Assembly: GCA_017311185.1 (NCBI GenBank)
Contig: JAESUZ010000968.1
Location: forward strand, 62,001 to 126,000
Reading direction: 5' to 3'
DNA from: Proteles cristata cristata
Lineage: Eukaryota > Chordata > Mammalia > Carnivora > Hyaenidae
DNA length: 64,000 bases
A program made the translations under genes and the position numbers. Numbering within the stretch: the stretch's first letter is position 1; every line of letters starts with the position of its first letter. This document shows positions 32,676-42,550 of this stretch, piece by piece. The notes under the pieces were generated by a model, which worked only from the letters and a program-made list of their open reading frames with translations, did not search any database and was not told the DNA's origin.

Positions 32676-32872
32676 GGGGCACCTGGGTGGTTCAGTTCGG
32701 TTAATCATCTGATTTCAGCTCAGGTCATGATCTCGCAGTTAATGAGTTCAAGCCCCACTTTAGGCTCTGTGCTGACAGCTCAGAGCCTGGAGTCCACTTC
32801 AGATTCTGCATCTCCCTCTCTCTACCCCTTCCCCACTTTCTGTCTCTCTCTCAAAAATAAATATTTCAAAAA
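32676..32872 (+). repeat. CAN-SINE with target-site duplication
   Basis: Sense copy flanked by 'aaggacagtatt' and 'aaggacaatatt'. Confidence 0.93.
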
Positions 32873-33043
32873 AAGGACAATATTATACATTAACTTTTCC
32901 TGCCCTTTCACTCCTGTGCCTCCCAAAGTATCTGTGTACAAGACCTTGTCTCCAGCTCTGCTTTTATTTATAAATCAGAGACACACATTGATAAGGAAGA
33001 ATTATGTAAATGTGATTGCATTGGTGAGGGTTCTGGAGAACCC

Positions 33044-33705
33044 TTTTTTTTTTTGACATAAATATGTTATTTAATATTCATTTTATAGCATTGGACACAC
33101 AGCTCAACATATTGAAATATTGATTCCTTGGAGAAAAAAATGGGAAAAAAGGAAATAAAAAATATTGCATCTTTCTGTTGGAGAGTTTCAGCCTCCAGGC
33201 ACGGGGCGCGGTGCACCAGTGTCCTAGCCTACAGGAGGCGCTGAGGTCCGCCGGGTCCTCTGGGGAGGGAGGCTGTGCCCTTCACCCAGAGCAGTATGGC
33301 AAAAATTGTGTTGGGTGTCCTTGGCCTTGCCAGCTCAGGCCCTCAGTCGCCGGTCACCTGGGGGCCCTGCCCTTCGGAGGGCTGGTTGGCTGACTGGATG
33401 AACACGGGCAGGTAGGCAGTTCCTACCAAAACTGGTAGGAACAGGAGTCCCATGATCCACCTGCAAGCTGGACAGTCAGGAGAGCCAAAGGTGTGGTTTC
33501 CAGGCTGAACACAAGGTCTGAGAACCAGAAACAACAAGGGGTTAAGTCCCAGATCAAGGGCAGGAGACTGGCACTGCCTTCCTCTGCCTTTTTTGGTCCA
33601 TTCCGGCCCTGAGTGGGTTGGACATGGCCCACGCACATTGGAGAAGGCAACCTTCATCTGGTCTGCCAATTCGAATGCTAATGTCTTCCAGAAACACAGA
33701 CACAC
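33044..33705 (-). pseudogene. Probable processed retrocopy of unidentified mRNA
   Basis: On the minus strand an open frame of 120 codons (33,343-33,705) is followed by about 290 bp of UTR-like sequence, an ATTAAA signal (33,070-33,075) and an 11-base A run (33,044-33,054), i.e. the structure of a reverse-transcribed mRNA. The frame contains HTFGSPDCPACRW and a hydrophobic segment IMGLLFLPVLVGTAYLPVFI near its C-terminus, suggesting a tail-anchored or single-pass membrane protein. I do not recognise the parent. The 5' boundary and target duplication are not clear, so it could be ordinary intergenic DNA with a chance frame. Confidence 0.4.
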
Positions 33706-33992
33706 TCAGAAATAATGTTAAAACCCTTGGTCTGGGCATCCCATAGCCCATTCGAGCTGACACATTTAATAGCATAATTAACCATCTCAATTATTAATAT
33801 AGATACAGAATGCTTATTCATGAAATGTCTATCCAGTTTTCCACTGTTCTTGCATAAACAGGACTATGCTTTCATCTGAGTTCATGACCTCTCTGATTTT
33901 TTGGTTTTAAGTATCTATTCTTTTTACAAACTGGCCATGATGATAGATAGTAGGCTTTTAAAACATCCTTACTTGTCAGAATTTAAAAATCG

Positions 33993-34085
33993 AGGGGCGC
34001 CTGGGTGGCTCAGTCGGTTAGGCGTCCGATCTCTCTCTCTCTCTCTCTCTCGGAAATAAATAAAAAACATTAAAAAAAAAAAACC
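33993..34085 (+). repeat. CAN-SINE with large internal deletion
   Basis: Perfect head 'ggggcgcctgggtggctcag' through 'ggcgtccga', then directly '(tc)n gg aaataaataaaa'. About 130 bp of the middle are absent. Confidence 0.88.
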
Positions 34086-34095
34086 TGATAACCCA

Positions 34096-34305
34096 GGGGC
34101 ACCTGGGTGGCTCAGTCAGTGAAGGGTCCAACTTCAGCTCAGGTCATGATCTCATGGTTCGTGAGTTCGAGCCCTGTGTCGGGCTCTATGCTGACAGCTC
34201 AGACCCTAGAACCTGCCTCAGATTCTGTGTTACTCTCTCTCTGTCCCTCCCCCCCCCACACACACACACACTCTGTCTCACTCTCTCTCAAAAACAAACA
34301 TTAGA
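34096..34305 (+). repeat. CAN-SINE
   Basis: Sense copy, (CA)n inside its tail; flanked by 'tgataaccc' repeats. Confidence 0.92.
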
Positions 34306-34339
34306 AACAACTTTTTAATTGATAACCCTATGTAGGACT

Positions 34340-34649
34340 CTTAAATTTATTTATTTTTTAAAGATTTTATTTTTTTAAGGGCACCTGGGTGGCTCAGTCG
34401 GTTAAGTATCTGAGTCTTAATTTCAGCTCAGGTCATGATCTCATGGTTCATGGATTTGAGCTCCACATCAGGCTCCACACTGACAGTGCAGAGCCTGCTT
34501 GGGACTGATTCTTTTCCTCTGCCCCTCTCAAAAATAAATAAATAAATACTTTTAAAAATTAAAAAAAAAAAAATTTAAGTAATCTCTACACCCAACACAG
34601 GGCCCAAGATCAGAGTTGTACACGCCATCAACTGAGCCAGCCAGGTGCC
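34340..34649 (-). repeat. Short CAN-SINE variant, split by another SINE
   Basis: 'aaagattttatttttttaag' is interrupted at 34,379 and resumes after 34,570 as 'tttaagtaatctctacaccc' to 'gagccagccaggtgccgcc'. Confidence 0.82.
34379..34570 (+). repeat. CAN-SINE nested in the short SINE
   Basis: Sense copy 'gggcacctgggtggctcagt' to an A-rich tail, lying inside the reverse short copy. Confidence 0.9.
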
Positions 34650-35254
34650 GCCCGTCTCTTGAATTTATAAAACATTTGACTGTTAAAGGATATCCAAAAG
34701 AAGCATTTGTTTTGAGATTCAGGGGACACAGGGCACAGTGATGAATTCTGCAATGTGAGCCACAGCCACTAGGTGGTAATGCTTGCCCACCAATTTCATG
34801 TCAGTTGTTCACCAAGAAATGGGATAAAATCGACTAAAACCCAGTTTGGCCAATGAAGAGCTAGGTTTGCAGTGATAACTGGGCTTTTCTATTTTACTGT
34901 CAAAACCTGGTTGTTTTATATACTGGCTGTATGCCGTCTCACTCTTGCGCTTCTGTCCATATTGTTGCGGGGGAAAAGATGGTCCTCCAACAAAATATTA
35001 AACTGTCTACTAATGGTAACCAAGCTCAATTTCTCCCCCACCTATGATGATGTTTTCCTGTAGACGTTCTGATTTCTCTGTCACATTGGGGTAGCTGAAA
35101 TTCTCTGGTCTGGGAAAGAATGAACTCACCTAGGCATACATACTTTAATTATTAATATTAACTTTTAATTATACAATTAATATATGATGAAATGCCTTTG
35201 TAAAAAAAATTACTTAAGTGATATGTATGGATAAGGTAAAGGTTTCTTTTCTTT
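34650..35254. other. Intergenic AT-rich unique stretch
   Basis: No gene or clear repeat recognised; it may hold decayed LINE sequence. Confidence 0.4.
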
Positions 35255-35442
35255 CTTTTTTTTTTTTTTCGGTTTATTTTTGAGAGAGAGAGGCAGAGAG
35301 AGAGAGGGAGACACAGAATCCAAAGCAGGGTCCAGGCTCCAAGCTGTCAGCACAGAGCCCAAAGCAGAGCTTGAATCACAAACTGGGAGATGATAACCTG
35401 AGCCAAAGTTAGACACAAGCAGCCAAACCACCTGGGCGCCCC
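35255..35442 (-). repeat. CAN-SINE
   Basis: Reverse copy; target duplication 'aaggtaaaggttt' / 'aaggtaaagcttt'. Confidence 0.9.
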
Positions 35443-35544
35443 TAAAAGGTAAAGCTTTCCTTAACCTTGGTCCCACCTGTATCCATTGCCATAGAAAAAA
35501 TATCTTAAAAATTTTCTTGTGTGTGTGTTTAAAGAAGAAGATAT

Positions 35545-35760
35545 GGAGCGCCTGGGTGGCTCAGGCGGTTAAGTGCCTGACTTCGGCTCAGGTCATGAAC
35601 TCACAGTCTGTGAGTTCAAGCCCCACGTGGCGCTCTGTGCTGTCAGCTCAGAGCCTGGAGCCTGCTTCGAATTCTGTGTCTCCCTCTCTCTCTGCCCCTG
35701 CCCTGCTTGTACTCTGTCTCTCTCTGTCTCAAAAATATAATTAAAAATTAAAAAAAAAAA
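35545..35760 (+). repeat. CAN-SINE
   Basis: Sense copy starting 'ggagcgcctgggtggctcag'. Confidence 0.92.
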
Positions 35761-35819
35761 GTGATGTAACATGTACCTCATTCTGTACCCTTGTCTTTTC
35801 ACTCAAAGCTATTTAGAGA

Positions 35820-36016
35820 TTCTTTTCTTTTCTTTTCTTTTCTTTTCAGTTTATTTTATTTTGAGAGAGAGAGAGCAAAGGAGGGCAGAGGTAGAGAGAG
35901 AAAGAGAGATAATCCCAGGCAAGCAGCATGGAGCCCAAACTCACGAACTGCGAGATCACAACCTGAATCAAAATCAAGAGTCAGACGCTTAACCAGCTAA
36001 GCCACCCAGGTGCCTC
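35820..36016 (-). repeat. CAN-SINE
   Basis: Reverse copy with a (TTTTC)n stretch at its start and head 'gccacccaggtgcctc'; the middle is shortened. Confidence 0.88.
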
Positions 36017-36215
36017 TATTGGATGGAGATACTTCCATAGCAATTTGTTTTCACTTAGCCCATTCTTTTTCACCCTTGCATATTAGAATGAATAAGTCTT
36101 CGTTAACCATTCTTTTGGAGGATATTTGGGTTGTTTCCATTGTTTGGGTGTTCTTTTTTTTTTTGGCTTTTGTTTTTTGGGGTTTTTTTGCTACTACAAT
36201 ATTACAATGGATGTT

Positions 36216-36431
36216 CTTTTTTTTATTTAAAAAATTTTTTAACATTTATTTATTTTTGAGAGAACACGAGCTGGGGAGGGGCAGAGAGAGAGGAAGACAT
36301 AGAATCTGAAACAGGCTCCAGGCTCTGAGCTGTCAGCACAGAGCCCGATGCGGGGTCAGAACCCACGGACCGCAAGATCATGACCTGAGCCGAAGTCAGA
36401 CGCTTACCTGACTGAGCCACCCAGGCACCCC
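36216..36431 (-). repeat. CAN-SINE with target-site duplication
   Basis: Reverse copy flanked by 'acaatggatgttctt' and 'acaatgaatgttctt'. Confidence 0.93.
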
Positions 36432-36548
36432 GACAATGAATGTTCTTGTGCATGTTTCCTTTTGCACCTGTGTAAGGAGGGCATCTCTTGGGTAGTTACT
36501 GATAAACAGAACTACCAGGTCATAGAAAATGCTCATTTTCATTTAAAC

Positions 36549-36646
36549 TTTTTTTTAAGTAGACTCCACACCCAACATGGGACTTGAACTCATGACCCGG
36601 AGATCAAGAGTCCCACATTCTACCAGCTGAGCCACCCAGCGGCCCC
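36549..36646 (-). repeat. Short CAN-SINE variant
   Basis: 'taagtagactccacacccaa' to 'gagccacccagcggcccc'; flanked by 'gaaaatgctca' repeats. Confidence 0.88.
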
Positions 36647-37211
36647 TGGAAAATGCTCACTTTAAAATTGTTGATAGATACTTTCAATTTGTTCTCCAAA
36701 AGTTGTATTTCAGTAGTGTATGAGTGGATTCACTTTTTTTTTATACCCAGCACGTGATAGAACCTTTTTAAATGTTTGTCAATCCAATACCTAATCCATA
36801 TTGCTTGTTGATTTTTTTTTTTTTTCTGTTTCTATAATCTCTAGGAAGGTAGAATACCTTGTGGATACTAGCATTACTAATGTTTCCTGTACCAGGAATT
36901 GTTTGGCCATTCATATCCTTGGCCATATTTCTATTGAATTGTCTTGTATTAATTTATGGGAGTACTTGGTATAATCTACATGAAACCTTTTGTTATGAGT
37001 TGAAATACTTTCTCCTGTCTTTTTACTTAATTTATGATGTCCTTTTTTTCTACAAAATTTTAATGTAGTCAGCATTAATCTTATCCACTAGAGCTTTTCA
37101 TTTTGTTTCTTGTTAGTAAGGCTACCGATTACACAAGATAATATAATTATGTTCTATAATATTTGTAAAACACCTAATTTAGTACTGCACTTTTATTTTT
37201 TATATTTATTT

Positions 37212-37440
37212 TTTTATTAGTTTATTTTATTTTTTTAAATCTTTACTTTCGAGAGAGAGTGTGTGAGCATGGAAGGAACAAAGAGAGAGGGAGACACAGA
37301 ATCCAAAGCAGGCCCCAGGCTCTGAGCTGTCAGCACAGGTCTTGATCTTGATCTCAGCTCAGGTCTTGATCTCAGGGTTGTGAGTTCAAACCCTGTGTTG
37401 GGCTCCTCAGCATGAATCCTACTTTAAATAAATAAACAAA
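37212..37440. repeat. Chimeric CAN-SINE, head-to-head inversion
   Basis: Reverse-oriented tail half (to 'gagctgtcagcacag', about 37,338), then sense-oriented 'gatctcagctcaggtcttga' with 'ttgtgagttcaaaccctgtg' and a short-variant tail 'cctactttaaataaataaac'. A (GTCTTGATCT)-like duplication marks the junction. Confidence 0.75.
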
Positions 37441-37865
37441 TAAAATGTCATTTATAACACATGATGCATTTCTATATATGAGTCAATTTCTGGAGTCTGT
37501 TCCTTCTGGTCTATTCTTAAACTAATCTACAAGGATTCCACTGCTACAGTTTACATTATGCTCTGACTTTTATTCAATCAAGTCTTGTTCGTACTTGCAC
37601 AAAATTGCCTTTGCTACTCATCACATTTCCGTATAAATTTTAAAATCATCGTGTCAATTGCATGAAAGATCCCACTGGGACCTTTATTGGAACTACATTA
37701 AATTCATGACCTAATTGAGGTAAAATCACTAATAAATGACATTTGACAATCTTGAGTCTTCCCATATCACGTAAGTGTGTGTACTCTAATATTACTTTTG
37801 GTTTCAGTTATCTGCTTGAATGAATTCAGCCCTCTGCTTGTAGATAATTCTTCAGTCAGTTTTCT

Positions 37866-38149
37866 TTTTTTTTTTTTTTTTTAAAGCTAGAAGGGCAAGT
37901 TTGTATATGTATATAGGACGATCACCATTTAAACATTTTTTTTTTTTAATGTTTTATTTATTTCTAGAGAGAGAGAGAGACAGCGTGAGCAGGGGAGGGT
38001 CAGAGAGGAGTCACAGACTGAAACAGGCTCCAGGCTCTGAGCTAGCAGTCAGCACAGAGCCCGACGCGGGGCTCGAACCCACGAACTGCGAGATCATGAC
38101 CTAAGCGAAAGTCGGACGCTTAACCGACTAAGCCACCCAGGCGCCCCAT
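37866..38149 (-). mobile_element. SINE insertion with 3' transduction
   Basis: A perfect 16-bp duplication CTTCAGTCAGTTTTCT (37,850-37,865 and 38,150-38,165) encloses a young CAN-SINE (37,937-38,147) plus about 53 bp of non-SINE sequence (37,883-37,936) that ends in a second T run (A tail on the minus strand). The whole unit inserted together. Confidence 0.8.
37937..38147 (-). repeat. CAN-SINE, young 'cttag' subfamily
   Basis: Reverse copy with 'agtcacagactgaaacaggc' and 'cctaagcgaaagtcggac', very close to the other young copies. Confidence 0.94.
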
Positions 38150-38349
38150 CTTCAGTCAGTTTTCTGAGAACAGAATCTTCCAAAGTTTTAGGGCAATAAT
38201 ATCCAAATTATTTTTATTACATATCCTTATGGGTAAAATTTGTGAGCCTGAAAAAATATATATAAATTATTTATACACATTACTCTACTAATATGTACTT
38301 TGTGAAATATATGAAGATGCTATGTGAATAGTGTGATAAAGATTAAACA

Positions 38350-38563
38350 AGAATTTTTTTTAAATGTTTTATTTATTTCTAGGAGAGAGAGAGAGAGAGA
38401 GCGTGAGCAAAGGAGGGCCAGAGAGAGAGGGAGTCACAGACTGAAACAGGCTCCGAGCTGGCAGCCAGCACAGAGCCCGATGTGGGGCTCAAACCCACGA
38501 ACCGCGAGATCATGACCCAAGCGAAAGTTGGACGCTTAACCGACTAAGCCACCCAGGCGCCCC
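38350..38563 (-). repeat. CAN-SINE, young 'cttag' subfamily
   Basis: Reverse copy; target duplication 'aaacaagaatttttt' on both sides. Confidence 0.94.
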
Positions 38564-38578
38564 ATAAACAAGAATTTT

Positions 38579-38784
38579 TTAAAGTTTATTTATTTTGGAA
38601 GAGAGTGAGAGCGTGCACACGTGCTTGAGCCCATGATCAGGGGAAGCACAAAGAGAGAGAATCCCAAGGAGCTCCACACTCCATGCTGAGCCCGATGTGG
38701 GTCTCAATTTCACAACCATGAGTCGCGACCTGAGCCAAAATCAAGAGTAAGACTCTCAACCTGACTGAGCCACCCAGGCGTCCC
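38579..38784 (-). repeat. CAN-SINE, older copy
   Basis: Reverse copy with 'gagcgtgcacacgtgcttga' in the tail and head 'ccacccaggcgtccc'. Confidence 0.88.
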
Positions 38785-39141
38785 TGTCCTGTTTTGTTCT
38801 CTAAACCATTTGCTCTCATTAAAATGAGTAATGGTAGGAAACTAGTAAGAGGATTTTTGCAAAACAGTGTGACTGCATATGCTTAACTTAATTTTATTTC
38901 ATGGTACAGAAACTTGAAGGACTAACTCATCAATATTACAATTTATGTATGTAATAAACTGCATTCATTCAAACTGTACAGTCTGATGAATTTTGAAAAC
39001 CGTATTCACGCATGTGAGCACTGCAGCAATCGAAATGCAGCATATTCCATCCCCCTAACAGCATCTTCTTGGCCTTTGTAACCAATCCCTTTTTCCATCG
39101 CTGGTGCCAGAAAATTGCTGTTTCCCGACACTGTGAGACAC
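38785..39141. other. Intergenic AT-rich stretch
   Basis: No gene seen. 'gaattttgaaaaccgtattc' and neighbouring text may be L1-derived. Confidence 0.4.
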
Positions 39142-39391
39142 AGTTGATCTTTGAACAATGGAGGTGTTGGGGTGCCCAGTCCCCGGGCGGTCTAAAATCT
39201 GAGAATAACTTCTGATTCTTCCCAAAACATATGTACTAAGAGCCTACACTTGACTGGAAACCTTACTGATAATGGAAACCATGAATTAACATATATCGTA
39301 TGTTGTATGTACTATATATACTGTATTCTTAGAGTAAAGTAAGCTAGGGAGAAGAAAAAGTCAAGAAAATCATTAAGAAAATGTATTTACA

Positions 39392-39504
39392 GGGGTGCCT
39401 GGGTGGCTCAGTCATTTTGAGTATCCAACTCTTAATTTCAGCTCAGGTCATGGAATTGAGCCACACATTGGGCTCCATGCTGAGGGCAGAGTCTGCCTGA
39501 GACT

Positions 39505-39543
<39 letters not shown>

Positions 39544-39570
39544 GTATACTCTTTCTTTCTAAAATAAAAT
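39392..39570 (+). repeat. CAN-SINE
   Basis: Sense copy inside the DNA transposon; 'ggggtgcctgggtggctcag', long TC tract. Confidence 0.9.
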
Positions 39571-39575
39571 AAAAA

Positions 39576-39803
39576 GACCACCTGCATGGCTCAGTTGGTT
39601 GAGTGTCTGACTAGATTTCAGCTCAGGTCATGATCTCATGGTTAGTGAGATTGACCCCCCGCATCGGGCTCTATGCTGGGCCTACAGAGTCTGCCTGGAA
39701 TTCTCTCTCTCTCCCTCCCTATCCCTCCCTGAAGTACTCTGTCTTTCCCTCAAAAATGAGTAAGTAAACTTTTTAAATTAAAATTAAATAAAAATAATAA
39801 AAA
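39576..39803 (+). repeat. CAN-SINE
   Basis: Second sense copy inside the same transposon, head 'gaccacctgcatggctcagt'. Confidence 0.88.
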
Positions 39804-39904
39804 GGACAGTACATTTCTAGTACTGTTCGGTGTTTATTGAAAAAACCCGCATAGAAGTGGACCCATGCAGTTCAAACCTGTTTTATTCAAGAGTCAACTG
39901 TAGT

Positions 39905-40400
39905 TTGCACTTTCTAGAATTTTATAAATGTACAGTCATAAAATATGGATTCTTTTATGCCTGGCTTCTTTGACAAAGCATGATGAATTTGGAGATTACA
40001 TGTACCCATAATTCATTTAATTTTAATTTTTTAAAAGTAATCTCTCCATCAAAATGGGGCTCTGGCTCATAACTCTGAGATCAAGAGTCACATGTTCTAC
40101 CAAATGAGCGAGTCAGGTGCCCCAGTTCATTCCTTTTTAATGCTGAGTAGTGTTCCATTATATGGAGTACCACAATTTGTTTATGGATCACCAGCTGATT
40201 GACATTTGACTTCTTTTCTGCATTCAGATATCATGAATAAAGCTGCTGTGAACATTTGCCTACAAGCTTTTGTATTCTCACATATTCTTTTTATCCTGGG
40301 TTCTCGTGAGTGGCAGGACTACATCATGTAGCGGGTAAAATGTGTTTAAAAAGTATTTGTGGTAAAATACACATAACATAAAATGTATCATCTTAACAAT
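39905..40400 (-). repeat. L1 (LINE1) 3' sequence
   Basis: Reverse L1 text: 'tgcctggcttctttgacaaa', 'gctgagtagtgttccattat', 'tgaataaagctgctgtgaac', 'ggtaaaatacacataacata'. Interrupted by a short SINE and continuing after the SINE at 40,402-40,618. Confidence 0.65.
40020..40123 (-). repeat. Short CAN-SINE variant
   Basis: 'aaaagtaatctctccatcaa' to 'gagcgagtcaggtgcccc'. Confidence 0.82.
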
Positions 40401-40401
40401 T

Positions 40402-40618
40402 TTTTTTTAATGTTTTATTTATTTCTAGGAGAGAGAGAGAGAGAGACAGCGTGAGCAGGGGAGGGTCAGAGAGAGAGGGAGTCACAGACTGAAACAGGCT
40501 CCAGGCTCTGAGCTGGCAGTCAGCACAGAGCCCGGCGCAGGGCTCGAACCCACGAACCGCAAGATCATGACCTAAGCGAAAGTCGGACGCTTAACCGACT
40601 AAGCCACCCAGGCGCCCC
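40402..40618 (-). repeat. CAN-SINE, young 'cttag' subfamily, in L1
   Basis: Reverse copy; perfect target duplication TCATCTTAACAATTTTT begins at 40,388 and again at 40,619. It splits the L1 sequence cleanly. Confidence 0.95.
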
Positions 40619-40800
40619 TCATCTTAACAATTTTTAAGGACACAATTCACTTGCAATAAGTTGCACTCACAAGGTTATGCAGCCATCACCGCTTCTATTT
40701 ACAAAACCTTTTGATGACCTCCAACATTGTTACAATAAAGCTAGCTTCTGTCATTGCCCACGCGCTTACTTTTGTTGAGATCTTTCTCCCTACAGCTTCA
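40619..40800 (-). repeat. L1 3' sequence, continued
   Basis: 'caattcacttgcaataagtt' and 'tatgcagccatcaccgcttc' continue the reverse L1 text. Confidence 0.6.
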
Positions 40801-41205
40801 AGTCACTGTCTAATACCTTTTCATTTCAGCTTATAGAGCTCATTTGAGCATTTCCTGCAGGGCACTAGCAACAAACTTTCTCCTTTTGCTTATATTCAAC
40901 AAGGGAGTCAGGGCTATTCAGGAGGGAAAGGAACTTTGGTTTGTAACTACATACCTTCTGTTCTGTAGGATTTAGGAAGGTAATGCATTTAAAAGAATGA
41001 TTAGTTTGTGTCTCTTGGCATGCAGTGTATAAAGATGTAACTTTTGTGACATCAGCAATCAAGAGGGTGGGGATGGAACTATAAAGGACTCAAATTTTCA
41101 TGTCATTAAAGCTAAGCAAGTATAAATTTAGACCGTTACAACTTAATATGTTAAACGCAATCCTCACAGTAACCACAAATAAGATAGCTATAGAATATGC
41201 ACAAA
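40801..41205. other. Intergenic stretch
   Basis: No gene or clear repeat recognised. Confidence 0.4.
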
Positions 41206-41418
41206 AGGGGGGCACCTGGGGGCTCAGTCAGTTAAGTGTCCGACTTCGGCGCAGGTCATGATCTCACAGTTCATGAGTTTGAGCCCCACGTCAGGCTCTG
41301 TGCTGACAGCTCTGAGTCTGGAGACTGCTTTGGAGTCTGTGTCTCCCTCTCTCTGCCCCTCCCCCCCCACCATGCTTTGTCTCTCTATTTCTCGCTCTCA
41401 AAACAAATTTTTTTTTAA
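41206..41418 (+). repeat. CAN-SINE with target-site duplication
   Basis: Sense copy flanked by 'atatgcacaaaag' on both sides. Confidence 0.93.
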
Positions 41419-41579
41419 ATATGCACAAAAGAATATAGGAAAGGAATTTAAACATTTCACTATAAAACTCAACACACAAAAAGACTGTAATACAGGAAAT
41501 GAGGGACCAAAAAAGCTGTAAGGCATCTAGAAAACAAGCAGTGCAATGACAGAAGTAAGCCCCTCCTTATCAGTAAGTC

Positions 41580-41675
41580 TTTTTTTAAGTAATCTCTACA
41601 CTCAGTGTGGGGCTCAAACTTACAACCCTAAGATCAAAAGTCACACTTTACAGACTGAGCCAGCCAGGTGCCCCA
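41580..41675 (-). repeat. Short CAN-SINE variant
   Basis: 'taagtaatctctacactcag' to 'gagccagccaggtgcccc'. Confidence 0.87.
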
Positions 41676-41825
41676 GTAGTTACTTTAAATGTAAATGGAT
41701 TAAACTTTCCAATCAAAAGACAGAGATCAGCCAAATAGATAAAGACACCTGATCTAAATGTTTGCCATCCATCTATAAGAGGCTCACTCGGCATCAAAGA
41801 CACAAACACTGAAAGTGAAAAAAAT

Positions 41826-41960
41826 GGGGGACACCTGGGTGACTCAACTGGTTAAGCATCCAATCTTGATTTTGGCTTAGGTTGTGATTTCATGGTTCAT
41901 GAGGTTGAGCCCTGAGTTGGGATCAGATCAGAGCCTTGGAGCCTGCTTGGTATTTTTCAC
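41826..41960 (+). repeat. CAN-SINE, 3'-truncated by the next SINE
   Basis: 'gggggacacctgggtgactc' to 'gagcctgcttggtatttttc'; tail missing. Confidence 0.83.
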
Positions 41961-41964
41961 TTAC

Positions 41965-42189
41965 TTTTATTTATTTTTAATTTTTAATGTTTATTTTTGA
42001 GGCAGAGAAACATAGAGACAGAGTGTGAGTGGGGGAGGGCAGAGAGAGAGGGAGACACAGAATCTGAAGCAGGCTCCAGGCTCTGAGCTGTCAGCACAGA
42101 GCCCGATGCGGGGCTCAAACCCACAGCCCATGAGATAAGGACCTGAGTTGAAGTCATTTGCCTGACCGACTGAGCCCCCCAGGCACCCC
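41965..42189 (-). repeat. CAN-SINE
   Basis: Reverse copy. Its head abuts the first copy of the duplicated L1 segment at 42,190. Confidence 0.9.
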
Positions 42190-42295
42190 TATGTAGATTT
42201 CTTTTTACCTTAAAGTTTTGGTAGATACCGTCAGTGAAATCATCTCAGCCTGGGATTTTTCTTCATGGGAAGATTTTTAACTAGCTTTCAGTTTG
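42190..42295 (-). repeat. L1 ORF2 fragment, duplicated segment copy 1
   Basis: 'atgtagatttctttttacct' to 'actagctttcagttt'. About 95% identical to 42,551-42,657. Confidence 0.8.
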
Positions 42296-42324
42296 TTTTG
42301 TTTTGTGTATTTAATCTTTTTTTA

Positions 42325-42550
42325 TGTTTATTTTTTTTGTATTTTTTAATGTTTTATTTATTTCTGAGAGAGAGATAGAGACAGAGTGAGCAGGGGAGGG
42401 TCAGAGACAGAGGGAGACAGAATCCAAAGCAGGCTCCAGGCTCTGAGATGTCAGCACAGAGCCCGATGCGGGGCCCAAACCCACGAACCACAAGATCCTG
42501 ACCTGAGCTGAAGTCGGACGCTTAACTGACTGAGCCACCCGGGGGGCCCC
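42325..42550 (-). repeat. CAN-SINE between the duplicated segments
   Basis: Reverse copy with head 'gccacccggggggcccc', directly followed by the second copy of the L1 segment. Confidence 0.9.

Larger units (their letters stand above)
36020..37850 (-). repeat. L1 (LINE1) 3'/ORF2 sequence, broken by SINEs
   Basis: T-rich text that is the reverse of L1: 'aggatatttgggttgtttcc', 'ggccattcatatccttggcc', 'caaaattttaatgtagtca', 'gacaatcttgagtcttccca'. Old and non-coding. Interrupted at 36,216-36,431, 36,549-36,646 and 37,200-37,440. Confidence 0.65.
39142..39901. mobile_element. Tigger2/MER28-like DNA transposon with two SINEs inside
   Basis: Terminal inverted repeats CAGTTGATCTTTGAACAATG (left, from 39,144) and 'cttgaa' versus 'ttattcaagagtcaactg' (right, ending 39,899). 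Inner text 'cagtccccgggcggtctaaa' and 'taagctagggagaaga' fits a pogo-class MITE. The right flank is TA. CAN-SINEs occupy 39,392-39,570 and 39,576-39,803. No transposase frame survives. Confidence 0.65.
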
